This document shows positions 1-9,500 of a stretch of 11,741 bases of DNA, piece by piece (positions within the stretch are counted from its first letter, which is position 1; each line of letters starts with the position of its first letter). The notes under the pieces are model-generated. The model was not told the DNA's origin. It searched no databases and was given only the letters and a program-made list of their open reading frames with translations. The translations under genes and the position numbers were made by a program. This stretch comes from SIG480 sp045614365 (GTDB taxonomy: Bacteria > Bacillota > Clostridia > Oscillospirales > JAAYXM01). Location of the stretch: the NCBI GenBank assembly GCA_045614365.1, contig JAZLCV010000174.1, forward strand, positions 1 through 11,741, written 5' to 3'.

Positions 1-47
1 GCTTAATTTATCCGCTGCTTTATCTAGCGGCAAAAGCGTGGGGTTTC

Positions 48-73
48 AAAGGGGACCGCAAGAGGTCCCCTTT
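48..73. terminator. Strong hairpin terminator, possibly bidirectional
   Basis: AAAGGGGACC (48-57) and GGTCCCCTTT (64-73) are exact reverse complements, forming a 10-bp stem around a 6-base loop. The hairpin lies 20 bp past the stop codon of the minus-strand AraC gene, so it most likely ends that transcript. It could also end a plus-strand gene lying left of the window. Because the arms start with A3 and end with T3, a short U-run is present in either direction, but there is no long U-tract. Bases 1-47 hold nothing else I can support. Confidence 0.75.
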
Positions 74-92
74 GCTATTATCGTAATGTATT

Positions 93-1082
93 TTAAGAGT
101 CTGCGTCATCATCGCGCTTGAATGAATTTAAAAGCGCTGCAAGCTGATGACGGCTCTTCATCTCATCCGAATACGCATCATCCCATTCGCGGACATAACT
201 GCGTATATCAGATGGAGAAGCACCGAGAAGCTTCATTGACAGACGGATAAAATGTCCGCTGTTTGCAAATCCGCACATATCCGAAATATCATTGATTGAC
301 ATATCGGTGCGGCGAAGAAGGCGGAAAGCATTGCTGATTCTTACATTCAGAAGGTAATTGTGGGCGGTCTGCCCGACCGTTGTTTTGAATTTTGTTGTAA
401 ACGACCGTTCCGACATCATCGCTTGCTTGCTCGCCTTGGTAAGCGATACCTTTGATGCGCTGCTTGTCATAATATAGTCAATAGAGTTTTTTATGAGAAG
501 AGAACGCTCTTTAGCTATTGTTATGTCGGTTTTATCAAGCTTTATTCCGGTTGTCTTCGCACACAGTTCAAGAAGCTCGCCCACGTTTAAAAGCACCTTC
601 TTCAGCGGAAGAAGAATACCGGTGTTTACGGGAGAAAGAAGCTCGGTGCAAAGCTCGTCTGCGCGTTCTTTGTTCTTGCCGGAAAGGGATACAAACGGAT
701 TGAGCTGAAAATCATCAAATGCAGAGAGATTATAGGTAAGCGGAAGATACGGAAGCTCCGCTTCTTTCAAGCTGTCATTGGCAATTGAAATGTATATAAT
801 CTCTGCGTTTTCAAAGTCTGTCAGCGTTGTGTCCATTGAATGGATTGCATACGGTGTGACGATAGCGAGAGAGCCGGGCTTCTGCACACGTGTCTCTCCG
901 TTTATCGTGTGGACATATGTTCCCGAAACGGTATACCATATCTGGGTGTAATCGTGCCAGTGTATATCGCTTACGTGAGGATGAGTAAGCATATGGATAC
1001 GCACCGGTGAATTTTTAAACTGGCTGCGCTTTGACGAAAGATGCGGCGCAAGGCCCGGGCTAATCGGCTTTATGAAATCCAT
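93..1082 (-). CDS. AraC-family transcriptional regulator with cupin sensor domain
   Basis: Cytoplasmic DNA-binding regulator of 329 residues, a usual length for AraC proteins with a sensor domain. The N-terminal half is a cupin-like ligand-binding fold: HWHDY at residues 41-45, a PG turn at 69-70 and a second histidine at 81, the pattern seen in sugar-sensing AraC proteins. Residues about 212-295 form the two helix-turn-helix units, with the family's second-HTH signature around DISDMCGFANSGHF (265-278). A charged tail of about 30 residues follows and is slightly unusual. The start is supported by AGGAGG at 1091-1096 on the minus strand, 8 bases before ATG. It is divergently transcribed from two SLH surface-enzyme genes, so it is probably their local activator, responding to a sugar or oligosaccharide. 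That role is inferred from position; family membership is clear. Confidence 0.95.
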   Translation of the reverse strand: MDFIKPISPGLAPHLSSKRSQFKNSPVRIHMLTHPHVSDIHWHDYTQIWYTVSGTYVHTINGETRVQKPGSLAIVTPYAIHSMDTTLTDFENAEIIYISIANDSLKEAELPYLPLTYNLSAFDDFQLNPFVSLSGKNKERADELCTELLSPVNTGILLPLKKVLLNVGELLELCAKTTGIKLDKTDITIAKERSLLIKNSIDYIMTSSASKVSLTKASKQAMMSERSFTTKFKTTVGQTAHNYLLNVRISNAFRLLRRTDMSINDISDMCGFANSGHFIRLSMKLLGASPSDIRSYVREWDDAYSDEMKSRHQLAALLNSFKRDDDADS

Positions 1083-1123
1083 AATACTTTCCTCCTCTCA
1101 TTAAACGCTTTGTAATATATCTT

Positions 1124-1152
1124 AATATATCATATTTTTCGCCCTTTTTCAA
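1124..1152 (-). promoter_or_regulatory. Sigma-70-type promoter of the AraC gene
   Basis: Read on the minus strand, TTGAAA (1152-1147) is followed after exactly 17 bases by TATATT (1129-1124). A TG one base before the -10 box makes it an extended -10 element. Both boxes are within one base of consensus. Transcription would start near 1117, giving a leader of about 35 bases with the ribosome-binding site at 1096-1091. Confidence 0.75.
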
Positions 1153-1162
1153 GCGATATTTC

Positions 1163-1178
1163 ATAAATGCCGGATTGT
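1163..1178 (+). repeat. Direct repeat copy 1, candidate AraC-family operator
   Basis: ATAAATGCCGGATTGT, identical to the copy at 1205-1220. It lies 10 bp upstream of the AraC gene's -35 box and about 92-107 bp upstream of the predicted plus-strand start. AraC-family monomers contact sites of about this length and commonly use direct repeats, so an operator is the simplest reading. Confidence 0.65.
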
Positions 1179-1181
1179 GTA

Positions 1182-1209
1182 TTGAGAAGCTCCTTTCGGT
1201 GGCTATAAA
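1182..1209 (+). promoter_or_regulatory. Alternative plus-strand promoter
   Basis: TTGAGA (1182-1187), 16 bases, then TATAAA (1204-1209); each box is five of six consensus. The -10 box overlaps repeat copy 2, so regulator binding there would block it. It could drive the SLH operon with a leader of about 100 bases. It is less well placed than the promoter at 1235-1263. Confidence 0.4.
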
Positions 1210-1220
1210 TGCCGGATTGT
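1205..1220 (+). repeat. Direct repeat copy 2, candidate AraC-family operator
   Basis: Second exact copy of ATAAATGCCGGATTGT. The start-to-start distance from copy 1 is 42 bp, four turns of B-DNA, so both copies face the same side of the helix. This copy lies 14 bp upstream of the TTGACG -35 box at 1235, roughly -50 to -65 from the predicted start, a usual place for an upstream activator. It overlaps the -10 box of the alternative promoter at 1182-1209. Confidence 0.65.
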
Positions 1221-1234
1221 ATAATGTTTTCCGG

Positions 1235-1263
1235 TTGACGCATCCTCTGCAAATTGATAAAAT
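1235..1263 (+). promoter_or_regulatory. Main candidate promoter of the SLH surface-enzyme operon
   Basis: TTGACG (1235-1240), exactly 17 bases, then TAAAAT (1258-1263); each box is five of six consensus. The start would be near 1270, leaving a leader of about 46 bases before the ATG at 1316. The two phased direct repeats lie directly upstream, which fits activation by the divergent AraC protein. Confidence 0.65.
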
Positions 1264-1285
1264 TATAGCGTAGGATGATATGCCT

Positions 1286-1297
1286 TTTGTTAACAAA
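1286..1297. promoter_or_regulatory. 12-bp perfect palindrome in the operon leader
   Basis: TTTGTTAACAAA is its own reverse complement and ends 4 bases before the AAGGAGG ribosome-binding site (1302-1308). With transcription starting near 1270 it lies in the transcribed leader, where a bound repressor could act as a roadblock. A perfect 12-mer palindrome is expected a few times by chance in a window this size, so the call rests on its position. Confidence 0.3.
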
Positions 1298-1315
1298 TCA
1301 CAAGGAGGAAAAGGG

Positions 1316-3523
1316 ATGAAAAGAGTTATATCAATTTTTTTAGTAATTGTGATAACAATGTCTATTTTGCCGACGGCACTTTCTGTAGGACAGGAGGAAA
1401 GAAAAATGTATTTTGACATTACAGAAAAGCATTGGGCATATGTGAATATAGCAAAGTGTACGGAACAAGGGTGGCTTGAAGGCTATCCTGACGGAAGCTT
1501 TGCCCCGGAACGCGGGATTACGCGAGCCGAAGCTGTAAAAACCGTTCTTTCCTTTGCAGGGCGCAAATCGGCAAAAACCGGAAATACATATAAAGATGTT
1601 GAGCAAAATGCATGGTATGCACCTTATGTGTATGCGGCAGAGGATTTTCTTCCGGTTGCGTGGAAGGTAAGTCGCCGTATTGAGCCTGAAAAAGCTATAA
1701 CCCGTGAAGAATTGGTGTATATGATAGTGTACGCTATGGGTTATGACAGCGAGCTTAAGCTTGCAAACGAACAGCTGATTGATAATGCGTTTGCAGACAG
1801 CGATGCTGTTTCTGAAATAATGAATCCGCTGTTCTCGCTTGCTGTTGCAAAAGAAATCATTTCCGGTTACAGCGACGGCACAGTAAGACCGCAGGAAAAG
1901 GTAACTCGCGCACAAATGGCTGCAATGCTCTGCAGAACTGCCGATATCCCCGAGAAGCACGCTTGGCGTGATACCTTCTGCGAAAAGTTCAATGTTGTGG
2001 AAACGAACGTAATGGGAACAGAAAACGGACTTCTCTTAAAAACGAAGCGAGATTATTTCACGATTGAAACAACTGTTCCGTCCGACGGATATTATGAAAT
2101 AGCGATGGGATATGAGCACGACAGTTATGAAATGCCGTTTCAAATAAGGGTTACGTATCCTGACGGAAGAGCGAGATTAGATAATTACAGTGTATTTCCC
2201 GCTAAAGAAGAGTTTGTTGTACCGATATGGCTTGAAAAAGGGAAAAACCTTGTCCGCATACTTCACGCTAAAGCCGAACAGCCGATATATATTCTGCCTT
2301 TTGAGATTTTTTATATAGAAAATCGGGGGAAGATGAATCCGCTGCCATACAGTATTTCACCCACAAAGGTTACGTTCTTCCTCGACAACGCGAAAACTCC
2401 GCAGAGCTTTATTGAAAACTATAAGGAAAAGCTGACGAAGATAGAGACCGATACCGGCATTGAAATTCCCTTCACGGCAGAGCCTTCGGGAGACCGGCTC
2501 GTTACGGAGAGCGCAATAAGGGTGTATCCCGATAAAGACGCTGTCTCAAAGCTTCCGGTCGGAACGCATACGCTGAAGTACATCCTTGAGAGCGGTAAGG
2601 TTCTTTCTCAGGAAATAACCGTGCTTGAAACGGCACCTGAAACAGAGCTTGAATATATAAATTTCAATGTAGGTAAGGCAAACTCTACGCTCATAAAGCT
2701 TCCTAACGGCAAAAATATGCTTATTGATTCGGGGTATGATGAAAACGCTGAGAAAGAGATTATTCCGTATCTTGAAAAGCATAACATAAAGCTTGACTAT
2801 TATCTGCTCACCCATTTCCACAAGGACCATTGGGGATTGAAGGATGAAATCCTTAAGATATACGGAATTAAAATCCCCGATCAGGGCAAGGCGGATGCTC
2901 TTGTTAAAGCCGATAAGCAGAAACGATATGATTATCTGAAAAACTTCGGATATCTTGATTCATCAATGCTTTGTTATTATGATGAGCTTCACGAAATCTG
3001 GGACCTCGGCGGCGTGACGATGGATGTGCTCAACAGCCGCTTTGATGAAAACGGTGAGGCGATGGAGGTTTATAACTATCCGTTCTATCGTCTGAATGAA
3101 CACAATTATGAAAACTCCACATCCGTTTCGTTTATGCTTGATTATAACGGCTTCCGCTATTACCACGGAGCAGATAACTATGCTTTCTGCCAGGAAAGAT
3201 ATATGTACGATATGATAAAGCAAAAGCGCACCGACGAGCTTTCATGCGATTGGTTCTTCGGAAACCACCATTTCATCTGCGATATCAGTCCTCAGTTTAT
3301 TCGAATATTGAATCCGACGGTTATGTATATATCGAATGAAGAAGTATATAATCGTTCTCAGTATACAAAATATTATAAAAAATATGTCGAGGACTATAGT
3401 TTCTATAATAAGAAGCTTTCGGAAACAATTGTTTCCGGTAGGGTTGGCAGCGCAAGGGTTTGTGTGAACGGTAAGGATGACTGGTATTACGAAATAATAT
3501 CGGATGCCGATATGTACAAATAA
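1316..3523 (+). CDS. SLH-anchored ComEC-like metallo-beta-lactamase-fold hydrolase
   Basis: Predicted secreted, cell-wall-anchored protein of 735 residues. I chose ATG 1316 because AAGGAGG (1302-1308) lies 7 bases upstream and the protein then begins with a signal peptide (KR, then a hydrophobic stretch to about residue 24). An in-frame ATG at 1280 lacks both. Three SLH repeats follow (about 31-83, 90-143, 156-208), with the TRAE-type motif at 69-72, 129-132 and 197-200; this family binds secondary cell-wall polymers. Residues about 217-335 look like a beta-sandwich, perhaps carbohydrate binding, and 342-437 like an Ig-type module. The C-terminal domain (about 445-735) carries the metal-binding HFHKDH motif at 500-505, GAD at 618-620 and GNHH at 649-652, the order seen in ComEC-type metallo-beta-lactamase domains. 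The substrate is unknown. It is probably cotranscribed with the lyase downstream. Confidence 0.9.
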   Translation: MKRVISIFLVIVITMSILPTALSVGQEERKMYFDITEKHWAYVNIAKCTEQGWLEGYPDGSFAPERGITRAEAVKTVLSFAGRKSAKTGNTYKDVEQNAWYAPYVYAAEDFLPVAWKVSRRIEPEKAITREELVYMIVYAMGYDSELKLANEQLIDNAFADSDAVSEIMNPLFSLAVAKEIISGYSDGTVRPQEKVTRAQMAAMLCRTADIPEKHAWRDTFCEKFNVVETNVMGTENGLLLKTKRDYFTIETTVPSDGYYEIAMGYEHDSYEMPFQIRVTYPDGRARLDNYSVFPAKEEFVVPIWLEKGKNLVRILHAKAEQPIYILPFEIFYIENRGKMNPLPYSISPTKVTFFLDNAKTPQSFIENYKEKLTKIETDTGIEIPFTAEPSGDRLVTESAIRVYPDKDAVSKLPVGTHTLKYILESGKVLSQEITVLETAPETELEYINFNVGKANSTLIKLPNGKNMLIDSGYDENAEKEIIPYLEKHNIKLDYYLLTHFHKDHWGLKDEILKIYGIKIPDQGKADALVKADKQKRYDYLKNFGYLDSSMLCYYDELHEIWDLGGVTMDVLNSRFDENGEAMEVYNYPFYRLNEHNYENSTSVSFMLDYNGFRYYHGADNYAFCQERYMYDMIKQKRTDELSCDWFFGNHHFICDISPQFIRILNPTVMYISNEEVYNRSQYTKYYKKYVEDYSFYNKKLSETIVSGRVGSARVCVNGKDDWYYEIISDADMYK
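3420..3437. repeat. 18-bp perfect palindrome near the 3' end of the hydrolase gene
   Basis: CGGAAACAATTGTTTCCG is its own reverse complement. It lies inside the coding sequence about 84 bases before the stop codon and encodes part of an ordinary-looking stretch (residues 702-708). A perfect 18-mer palindrome is expected about 0.05 times by chance in a window this size. No U-run follows, so it is not a standard terminator. It could be a protein-binding site or an mRNA stem that affects expression of the next gene. Confidence 0.6.
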
Positions 3524-3574
3524 AAGCGCAGACCGGTAAAACAATAAGAAATTACATAAGGAGGAAAAGGAAAA
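3524..3574 (+). promoter_or_regulatory. Short intergenic gap with strong ribosome-binding site
   Basis: The 51 bases between the two surface-enzyme genes contain no hairpin or clear promoter. They do contain AAGGAGG at 3558-3564, 10 bases before the ATG at 3575. This supports cotranscription and an efficient, independent translation start for the lyase. Confidence 0.7.
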
Positions 3575-6500
3575 ATGAAAAGAACAATATCCATGCTTCT
3601 TGCACTGTGCATGACGCTCTCGCTTCTGCCTGCGTCAGTACTCGCGACAGATGGGGGAGTTGAAGTGGAATATTCGTTTTCTAAGGATTTTTATGTTTCA
3701 CAGGTGGCTGATGCAAAGCCCAAGGATATAAGCTATGCACTCAGCGGGAATAAGCTTGAGTTTGGCGATATCCAATCGACATCAGACCCGGACGCTCAGT
3801 GGAACCAAAGCTATGCTTGCTTTGATTTTGAAAAGGCCGGCGAATGGGTGGCATATAGAATTATGGTACCGCAAGCAGGGGAATATACGGTGAATTTCAA
3901 GTATATGACGCGAAATAAAAATACTTGCGGAAGTGCAGACATCTTTATTGTCGATATTGAAGATGGTGCGGATAAGAGTGCAATCAAAGCTGTTGCATCT
4001 GCACCGGACGAAAGCAAAAAGCTTTATAACATCTATTTCTACTCTTCAACCGATAAATCTCTTGTAAGTGCAGAAACGGAGCGTTTTACATTTGATACTG
4101 CAGGAGAACACTTGTTCCTTTTGAAATGTACTGAGGCGGGATATATTCGTCCCGGAATTTTAAAGCTTTCTCTTGTCACAAAGCTTGATACCGTAACGGT
4201 AGCGCTTTCGGAAAGCTTGCTTCTTGAGGGCGAATACGCGGTAGCAGGTTTTACCGCAACAGATAACGTTGGCAAAGCGTTTGATACATCAATGTCAACC
4301 GTTACATACAAAAGCTCGGATACATCGGTTGCAACGATTGACAAGGATACCGGCGAAATCTACGCAGTCGCAGAGGGCGAAACGCAAATCACCGTAAAGG
4401 TTGATGCTGTTACGAGCGCGCCGGTAACACTGCGCGTTACCGCTCTTCCGGCAGCCACAAGCCTGCCGGAAGAAATGAGCATCAACTTCCCGCAGGGCTT
4501 TATCCACATTGGTGATACATCTCCATTAAAAATGTTAACCGGCGAGGGGAACAATCCGGGCAGCGGCATTGATTATTCCTTTGAAATTGCCGATGAAAGC
4601 ATCGTAACGGAAGAAAACGGTATCTTTACCGCACATAAGATGGGTAAAACCGATGTGAAGGTTACGGCAACGCTTGGTGGTGACGAAAAGGAATATAGCT
4701 TCACAGCGGCTGTTGTCGGCAAAAACCTCTTCGCGCGTAACGGTGTGCGTCACGGTGAGTTTGAAAACAACGTGTATATGAAAGATAACTCAAATGAAGG
4801 TGTTGCGGCATCTGCAACTATGTGGGAAGCCGTTCGTGACAAAACACGCGATACATATGATTATGAGATTTATAAAGGTAAATCCGGAGTAAGCGGTAAA
4901 ATTACCAACATTCTTAAAGCTATGTTTGACGGAAACCCGCCAACCGGAGGAAGTACCAAGCGTTTTCAGATTCAGCAGCCGAATAATGCACCGATAGGCT
5001 CGAATTCTGAACTTGTCGGGATTGAACACGGCAAAATTTATGAGTTTGCCGGAAATGTAAAGCTTGAAAACGTAAAGACGATGCCCACGATAAAAACAAT
5101 GGTATACTATTACGTGGACGGAGTTACGTCATCTCAGCGTAAGCTGCACTATGATGATGAGTTTTTTACGGATGAAAACGGGGATATTGACTGGACAACC
5201 TTCTCGTCAACTCCGTTGTATGTAAATTGGGATTACAACGACTATCTTGCTTCGGACGTAACCTTTGCGGCATCGTCTACCGACACTCTCGGCTTTGATG
5301 TTCTCGTCTCAGAGCTTTCATATCACGAGGTAACCTTTGAAAGCGTTGATTTTAAAATGGAAGGGACAACGGACGGCGCAAAGACCTATGATAAGTTCGC
5401 TACAACCGTTGCGCCCGTATCAAGCACAGGAAAGGTAATCGCATTCGGTAACGAAGCTGAGCCGCTCGATGTAACCTATTCCGTTTATCCCGAAGATACG
5501 CGCGTTGCGAGAGTTGACGCAAACGGCGTTATAACTGTTGTCTCGGACGGTGAGTGCGAGATCCGCGCAGACGTAACGTTAAACGGAGTGACGCAGACCG
5601 GTGTGCTTTCGGTTTCCGTTTCGGGGCTTGAGGTTATGTTTGAAAGCATCGTCGCCGAAACTGATACAGAGCTTCGTGTGGGTGATGCATCAATCGTTAC
5701 GGCAACCCCGTACAACACAGACGGCTCACTTTATGAAAAAGATGATGTAATTTATTATTATGAAAGCGCTAATGCCGCTGTTGCGTCGGTTGACGCAGAA
5801 GGGAACATCACTGCGAAGTCTCCCGGTTTTGCAGATATCACGGCATACGGAAGCTGCGGAGGAGTTGTTGCAAAATCAACCGTTACTGTCAGAGTTATGG
5901 ACAACACACCGCTTGGCAGTGCATACATAACGGGAAACAGAACTCTTGAAAAGGGCTTTTCAACAAAGCTTACCGCTCACGCAGTTCACACGAGCGGCAA
6001 GGAAGCGTATATTGATGAAAACTATGATGTAAGGTTTTCTCTTGCCGACGGATCGCCGTCTGATGTGATTTCCGTTTCCGGAGACGGCACGGTGCTTGGT
6101 ATAACGCCGGGAATAGCTTCTGTTGTTGTCTCGGTGGAGTATGACGGAACGCGTGTGGAAAGCAGTGAACGGTTTGAAATCGAGGTTACCGAGGTTGTTC
6201 CGAAGGACCACTTTATAGATTTTACTGCAAGAAACGCCACTGCGGCGAGCACGCTGACAATCTATGCAACAATCGAGGAGGACGGATATTATCTCGACCG
6301 TAAAAAAACCTCGCAGACCGTTATAAGCAACTGCCTCGCCGGCAAAAAATATTGCTATAATCTTGCGTATGCGATGTTCAGCAGAATAGAATCAATTGCA
6401 AATTCCGTAGAGGCAGACACCGCCATTGTATTTCCTGTAAAATACAGCGGCTGGTACGAGCCGGTATTCACAGGCCTTCCGATGTCCGATTGCGGATATG

Positions 6501-9500
6501 CACATGTTTATCTTGACGGAAAATATCTCGGTGATTACAATTTCTCCGCTCCGGATAAGGAGTCAAACGGTGCAAAAATTTCAGCAAGAATGAACCCGAT
6601 TTACGTCGAGGGCGGCGCGAACCACACACTCACCGTAAGAAGCTTTAAAAAGGGCGCAGACGGTGGTACACGTCAGTATATGGTAAGCTTTGAGCTTGAC
6701 TGGCTGGTAAACGAGCCGGAGCTTGGTGAGCTTACAATGTCGGCTGAAGATGATGAGATTATCATCGGCGAAACTGCCAATGTGGTTGTGACGGGTGATA
6801 TGGGAATCGGAAAAACATACCGCTTCGGACTTAACCATGGCTATGTAGCGGATGAGGACAACTACGTTGTGCTTCACAGCGATAATCCATCTGTCGTTGA
6901 GATTCGCGACGGTGTGCCGAAAGCGGTCGGAGAAGGAAGTGCAACCATTTCGGCTGATGTATACTACAAGGGTGAGAAGGTATCTTCGCCTGAGCCGATA
7001 ACTATCACGGCTCTTGCACCTGCATTTACTGATGTTGTGCTTTCGGCAGAAAAGCAGACCTTTGCGCCTTTCGGCGATGGTTGCGGTATAACCGTAAAGG
7101 CATATACCTCAAAGGGTGAAGAGCTGGTTATACCCGAGGGCGGAGTAACCTTTGAAAGCTCGGATCCTACAACCGCGTCTGTCGATGAAAACGGATTTAT
7201 AACTCCGCTTGCCTCCTCGAATGAAACGTGCGAAATCACGGCGACGGTAACGATTGACGGGCTTGTGCGTCATGGCGTGCTTACCGTAACCGTGCGTGAA
7301 GGAAAGGTTGCCTCAACCTACTACACCGAGGAAAGAGTGGCAAACGCGAGAGAAAATATCGCTACTTATAAATGGGCGAAGAGCACCATGAACACTGCGA
7401 AAAAGAATGCAGACAAGTATCTGCCGTACATTGATGAGATATATGATATGATTCACTCGCAGGGGATTTTGCGAACAAACTTTGTCGGTGTAAAAGAAGA
7501 TCCGGAGTTCCGTTATTGCCGCTATTGCGGAGAAGACCTTGTGGTTAAGTATAACCGTTTCCCGTGGGCAATGGATCCGCTTAACCGCCCGTGGAAGATA
7601 CAGTGTCCGGAGTGTAAGAGAACCTTCCCGAGTAATGACTTTGAAAGCTTCTATGAAAACGGACTTAACGAGCATGGCGAGTTTGACAGAACGTACGCTC
7701 TTGAGCAGAACGGAATTCTCTGCGGCCGCGGTGTGCGCGATGAAGAAACCGGAAAATATATTGTAAAGCCTGAGTTTGCAGATAACCCATACGGCTATGG
7801 TGACCCGAACGGTAACCTCTTTAATGAGACCTATCCTGAGCTTTACGATCCGAATAAAGACTCTTACGGTATCGATCCCAGAACAAAAGATCCTATAACT
7901 CACGGCTGGGGAGATTTTGAGCTTCCGCACGCAGGCTATATCTGGGGCGTTGATGACAGCCTTGGTTATGAAACGGGAAGGACCTGCACAAAGAATGGTG
8001 ACCGCGAGGTTCATACCTACGTTTCCCTATATTCTTTCCTCGGCTTGTGGACGCAAAGATACGAAAAGAATTCGGCGACGATAGAGAAGGCAATTGAAGC
8101 CTTCCGCGATGCTTATGTCTATACGGGCGATGCAAAATATGCCCGCGCGGGAATTGTTCTGCTCGACAGAATTGCAGATTTCTACCCCACTTATAATACG
8201 ATGGAAAACCTTAACCACGGCTTTATGGCAGGCTTTGCCGGAGACAGAGCTCTCGGCAATCTTGTCGGTAACGTCTGGGAGGGTGGCGTTATAAGGGTTT
8301 ATATTGAAGCCTATGATGCTTTCTTTGATGTGTATGACGATCCGTGGGTTGTCGATTATCTCAGCAATAGGGCAATTGAGCTTGGCAACACCGGAATAAA
8401 TGATAAAACAACGCCGGAAAAAATTCGCCAAAACTTTGAGCTTAACGTTATGGACAGAGTTCTTGACGACGTAAAGCGCGGAACTATCCTGGGTAACTTC
8501 GGCTTGTATCACAAGGCTCTTGCATTAGCCGCAGTTGTTTACGATACATATCCGCGAACGGCGGAGCTTCTTGAATTTCTGATGCAGCGCGGTTCGGCTG
8601 ATACAAGTAAGGGCTGTACCGGAGGAAACATCACAAGAAAGCTTGTTGATATGGTCGAGCGCGAAGCATTGACATTAGAGAGCTCTGTCGGATATAACAA
8701 GCTTATGCCAAACAGCCTCCTTGAAGTGGCAAAAATCCTTTCGATTTACGAGGAAAACACAAATCCGGATACAAACCTTTATAAAAATCCGAAGTTCATA
8801 AAAGCGCTTAAGATTGTAGTTCCGTATATCACCGTAACCGTTGCCGCAAACATAAGTGATAACAGCGGAACGGGAGCATTCGGATTTTCCTCGATGGCTG
8901 ATCTGGAGCTTGCGGGTTGGGAAGCAACAAAACAGCCGATATTTGCCCAGCTGCTCTATTTCGGCGCAAAGGGAAATCTTGAAAACATCCGCGGCGATAT
9001 ATTCACAAAGAACCCCGAAGGCGTTCAGGATGAAATCAAAGCCGTTATTGAGAAATACGGCGAATATGACTACACAAAGAGCGCAATTACAACAGGATAC
9101 GGCATTGCGCATCTCAAGAACGGAACAAAGTTTACAACCACAGATTCAAATGCAATAAGCAACAGCCTGCGTGATTTCTGGCTTTACTTCGGCTCGGCAC
9201 CTATCGGCCATAACCACAATGATACGCTTCACCTCGGAATTGAAGCCTTCGGCCTTGATATGTCTCCTGATTTCGGTTATCCCGCTGAAATGGTAGGCGC
9301 CGGCGCAACAAAACGTCATAACTGGGATAGCGCAACCGCATCTCATAATACAGTTATGGTAAATGATATGCAGCAGATAAATCACCGTGAGGGCGGAAAA
9401 CCGCTTCACTTCGACGATGCCGGCGATATTCAGGTTGTTGATGTTGATGCTCCGCAGGCATATCCGAATATAACCGATGTGTACCGCAGAACGGTTGTCT

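Noticed and set aside
12..30. Small hairpin CCGCT/AGCGG
   Set aside because: Only 5 bp with a 9-base loop, no U-run after it, and expected often by chance.
1..121. Open plus-strand frame from base 2 to a stop at 121 that could be the end of an upstream gene
   Set aside because: It runs through the terminator hairpin and into the 3' end of the AraC gene, and its translation has no recognisable protein pattern.
493..708. Two short plus-strand open frames inside the AraC gene
   Set aside because: They are antisense to a well-supported regulator, lack ribosome-binding sites and show Ser/Arg-rich shadow composition.
1220..1225. Perfect TATAAT in the divergent region as a third plus-strand promoter
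   Set aside because: No acceptable -35 box 16-18 bases upstream and no TGn extension. It could work only with an activator, and the 1235-1263 promoter is better.
1241..1277. Inverted repeat CATCCT/AGGATG flanking the operon -10 box
   Set aside because: Only 6-bp arms with a 25-base spacer; several such pairs are expected by chance.
1060..1960. Minus-strand open frames overlapping the divergent promoter region and the start of the hydrolase gene
   Set aside because: Antisense to clear SLH-coding sequence; Cys/His/Ile-rich translations with no domain and no ribosome-binding site.
3524..3574. Possible terminator or promoter between the two surface-enzyme genes
   Set aside because: No stem with a U-run and no paired -35/-10 boxes within these 51 bases.
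7721..7728. GCGGCCGC, CCCGCGCGGG (8142-8151), CGTCGCGACG (10024-10033) and TTCCGCGCGGAA (10743-10754) palindromes
   Set aside because: At 8-12 bp such palindromes are expected at about this number by chance in a window of this length, so I did not treat them as signals.
7313..8014. A 233-codon minus-strand open frame, the longest of many antisense frames within the lyase
   Set aside because: It lies opposite the lyase's Cys knuckle and catalytic region. The translation is low-complexity hydrophobic/basic with no recognisable motif, as expected for the shadow of a biased coding frame.
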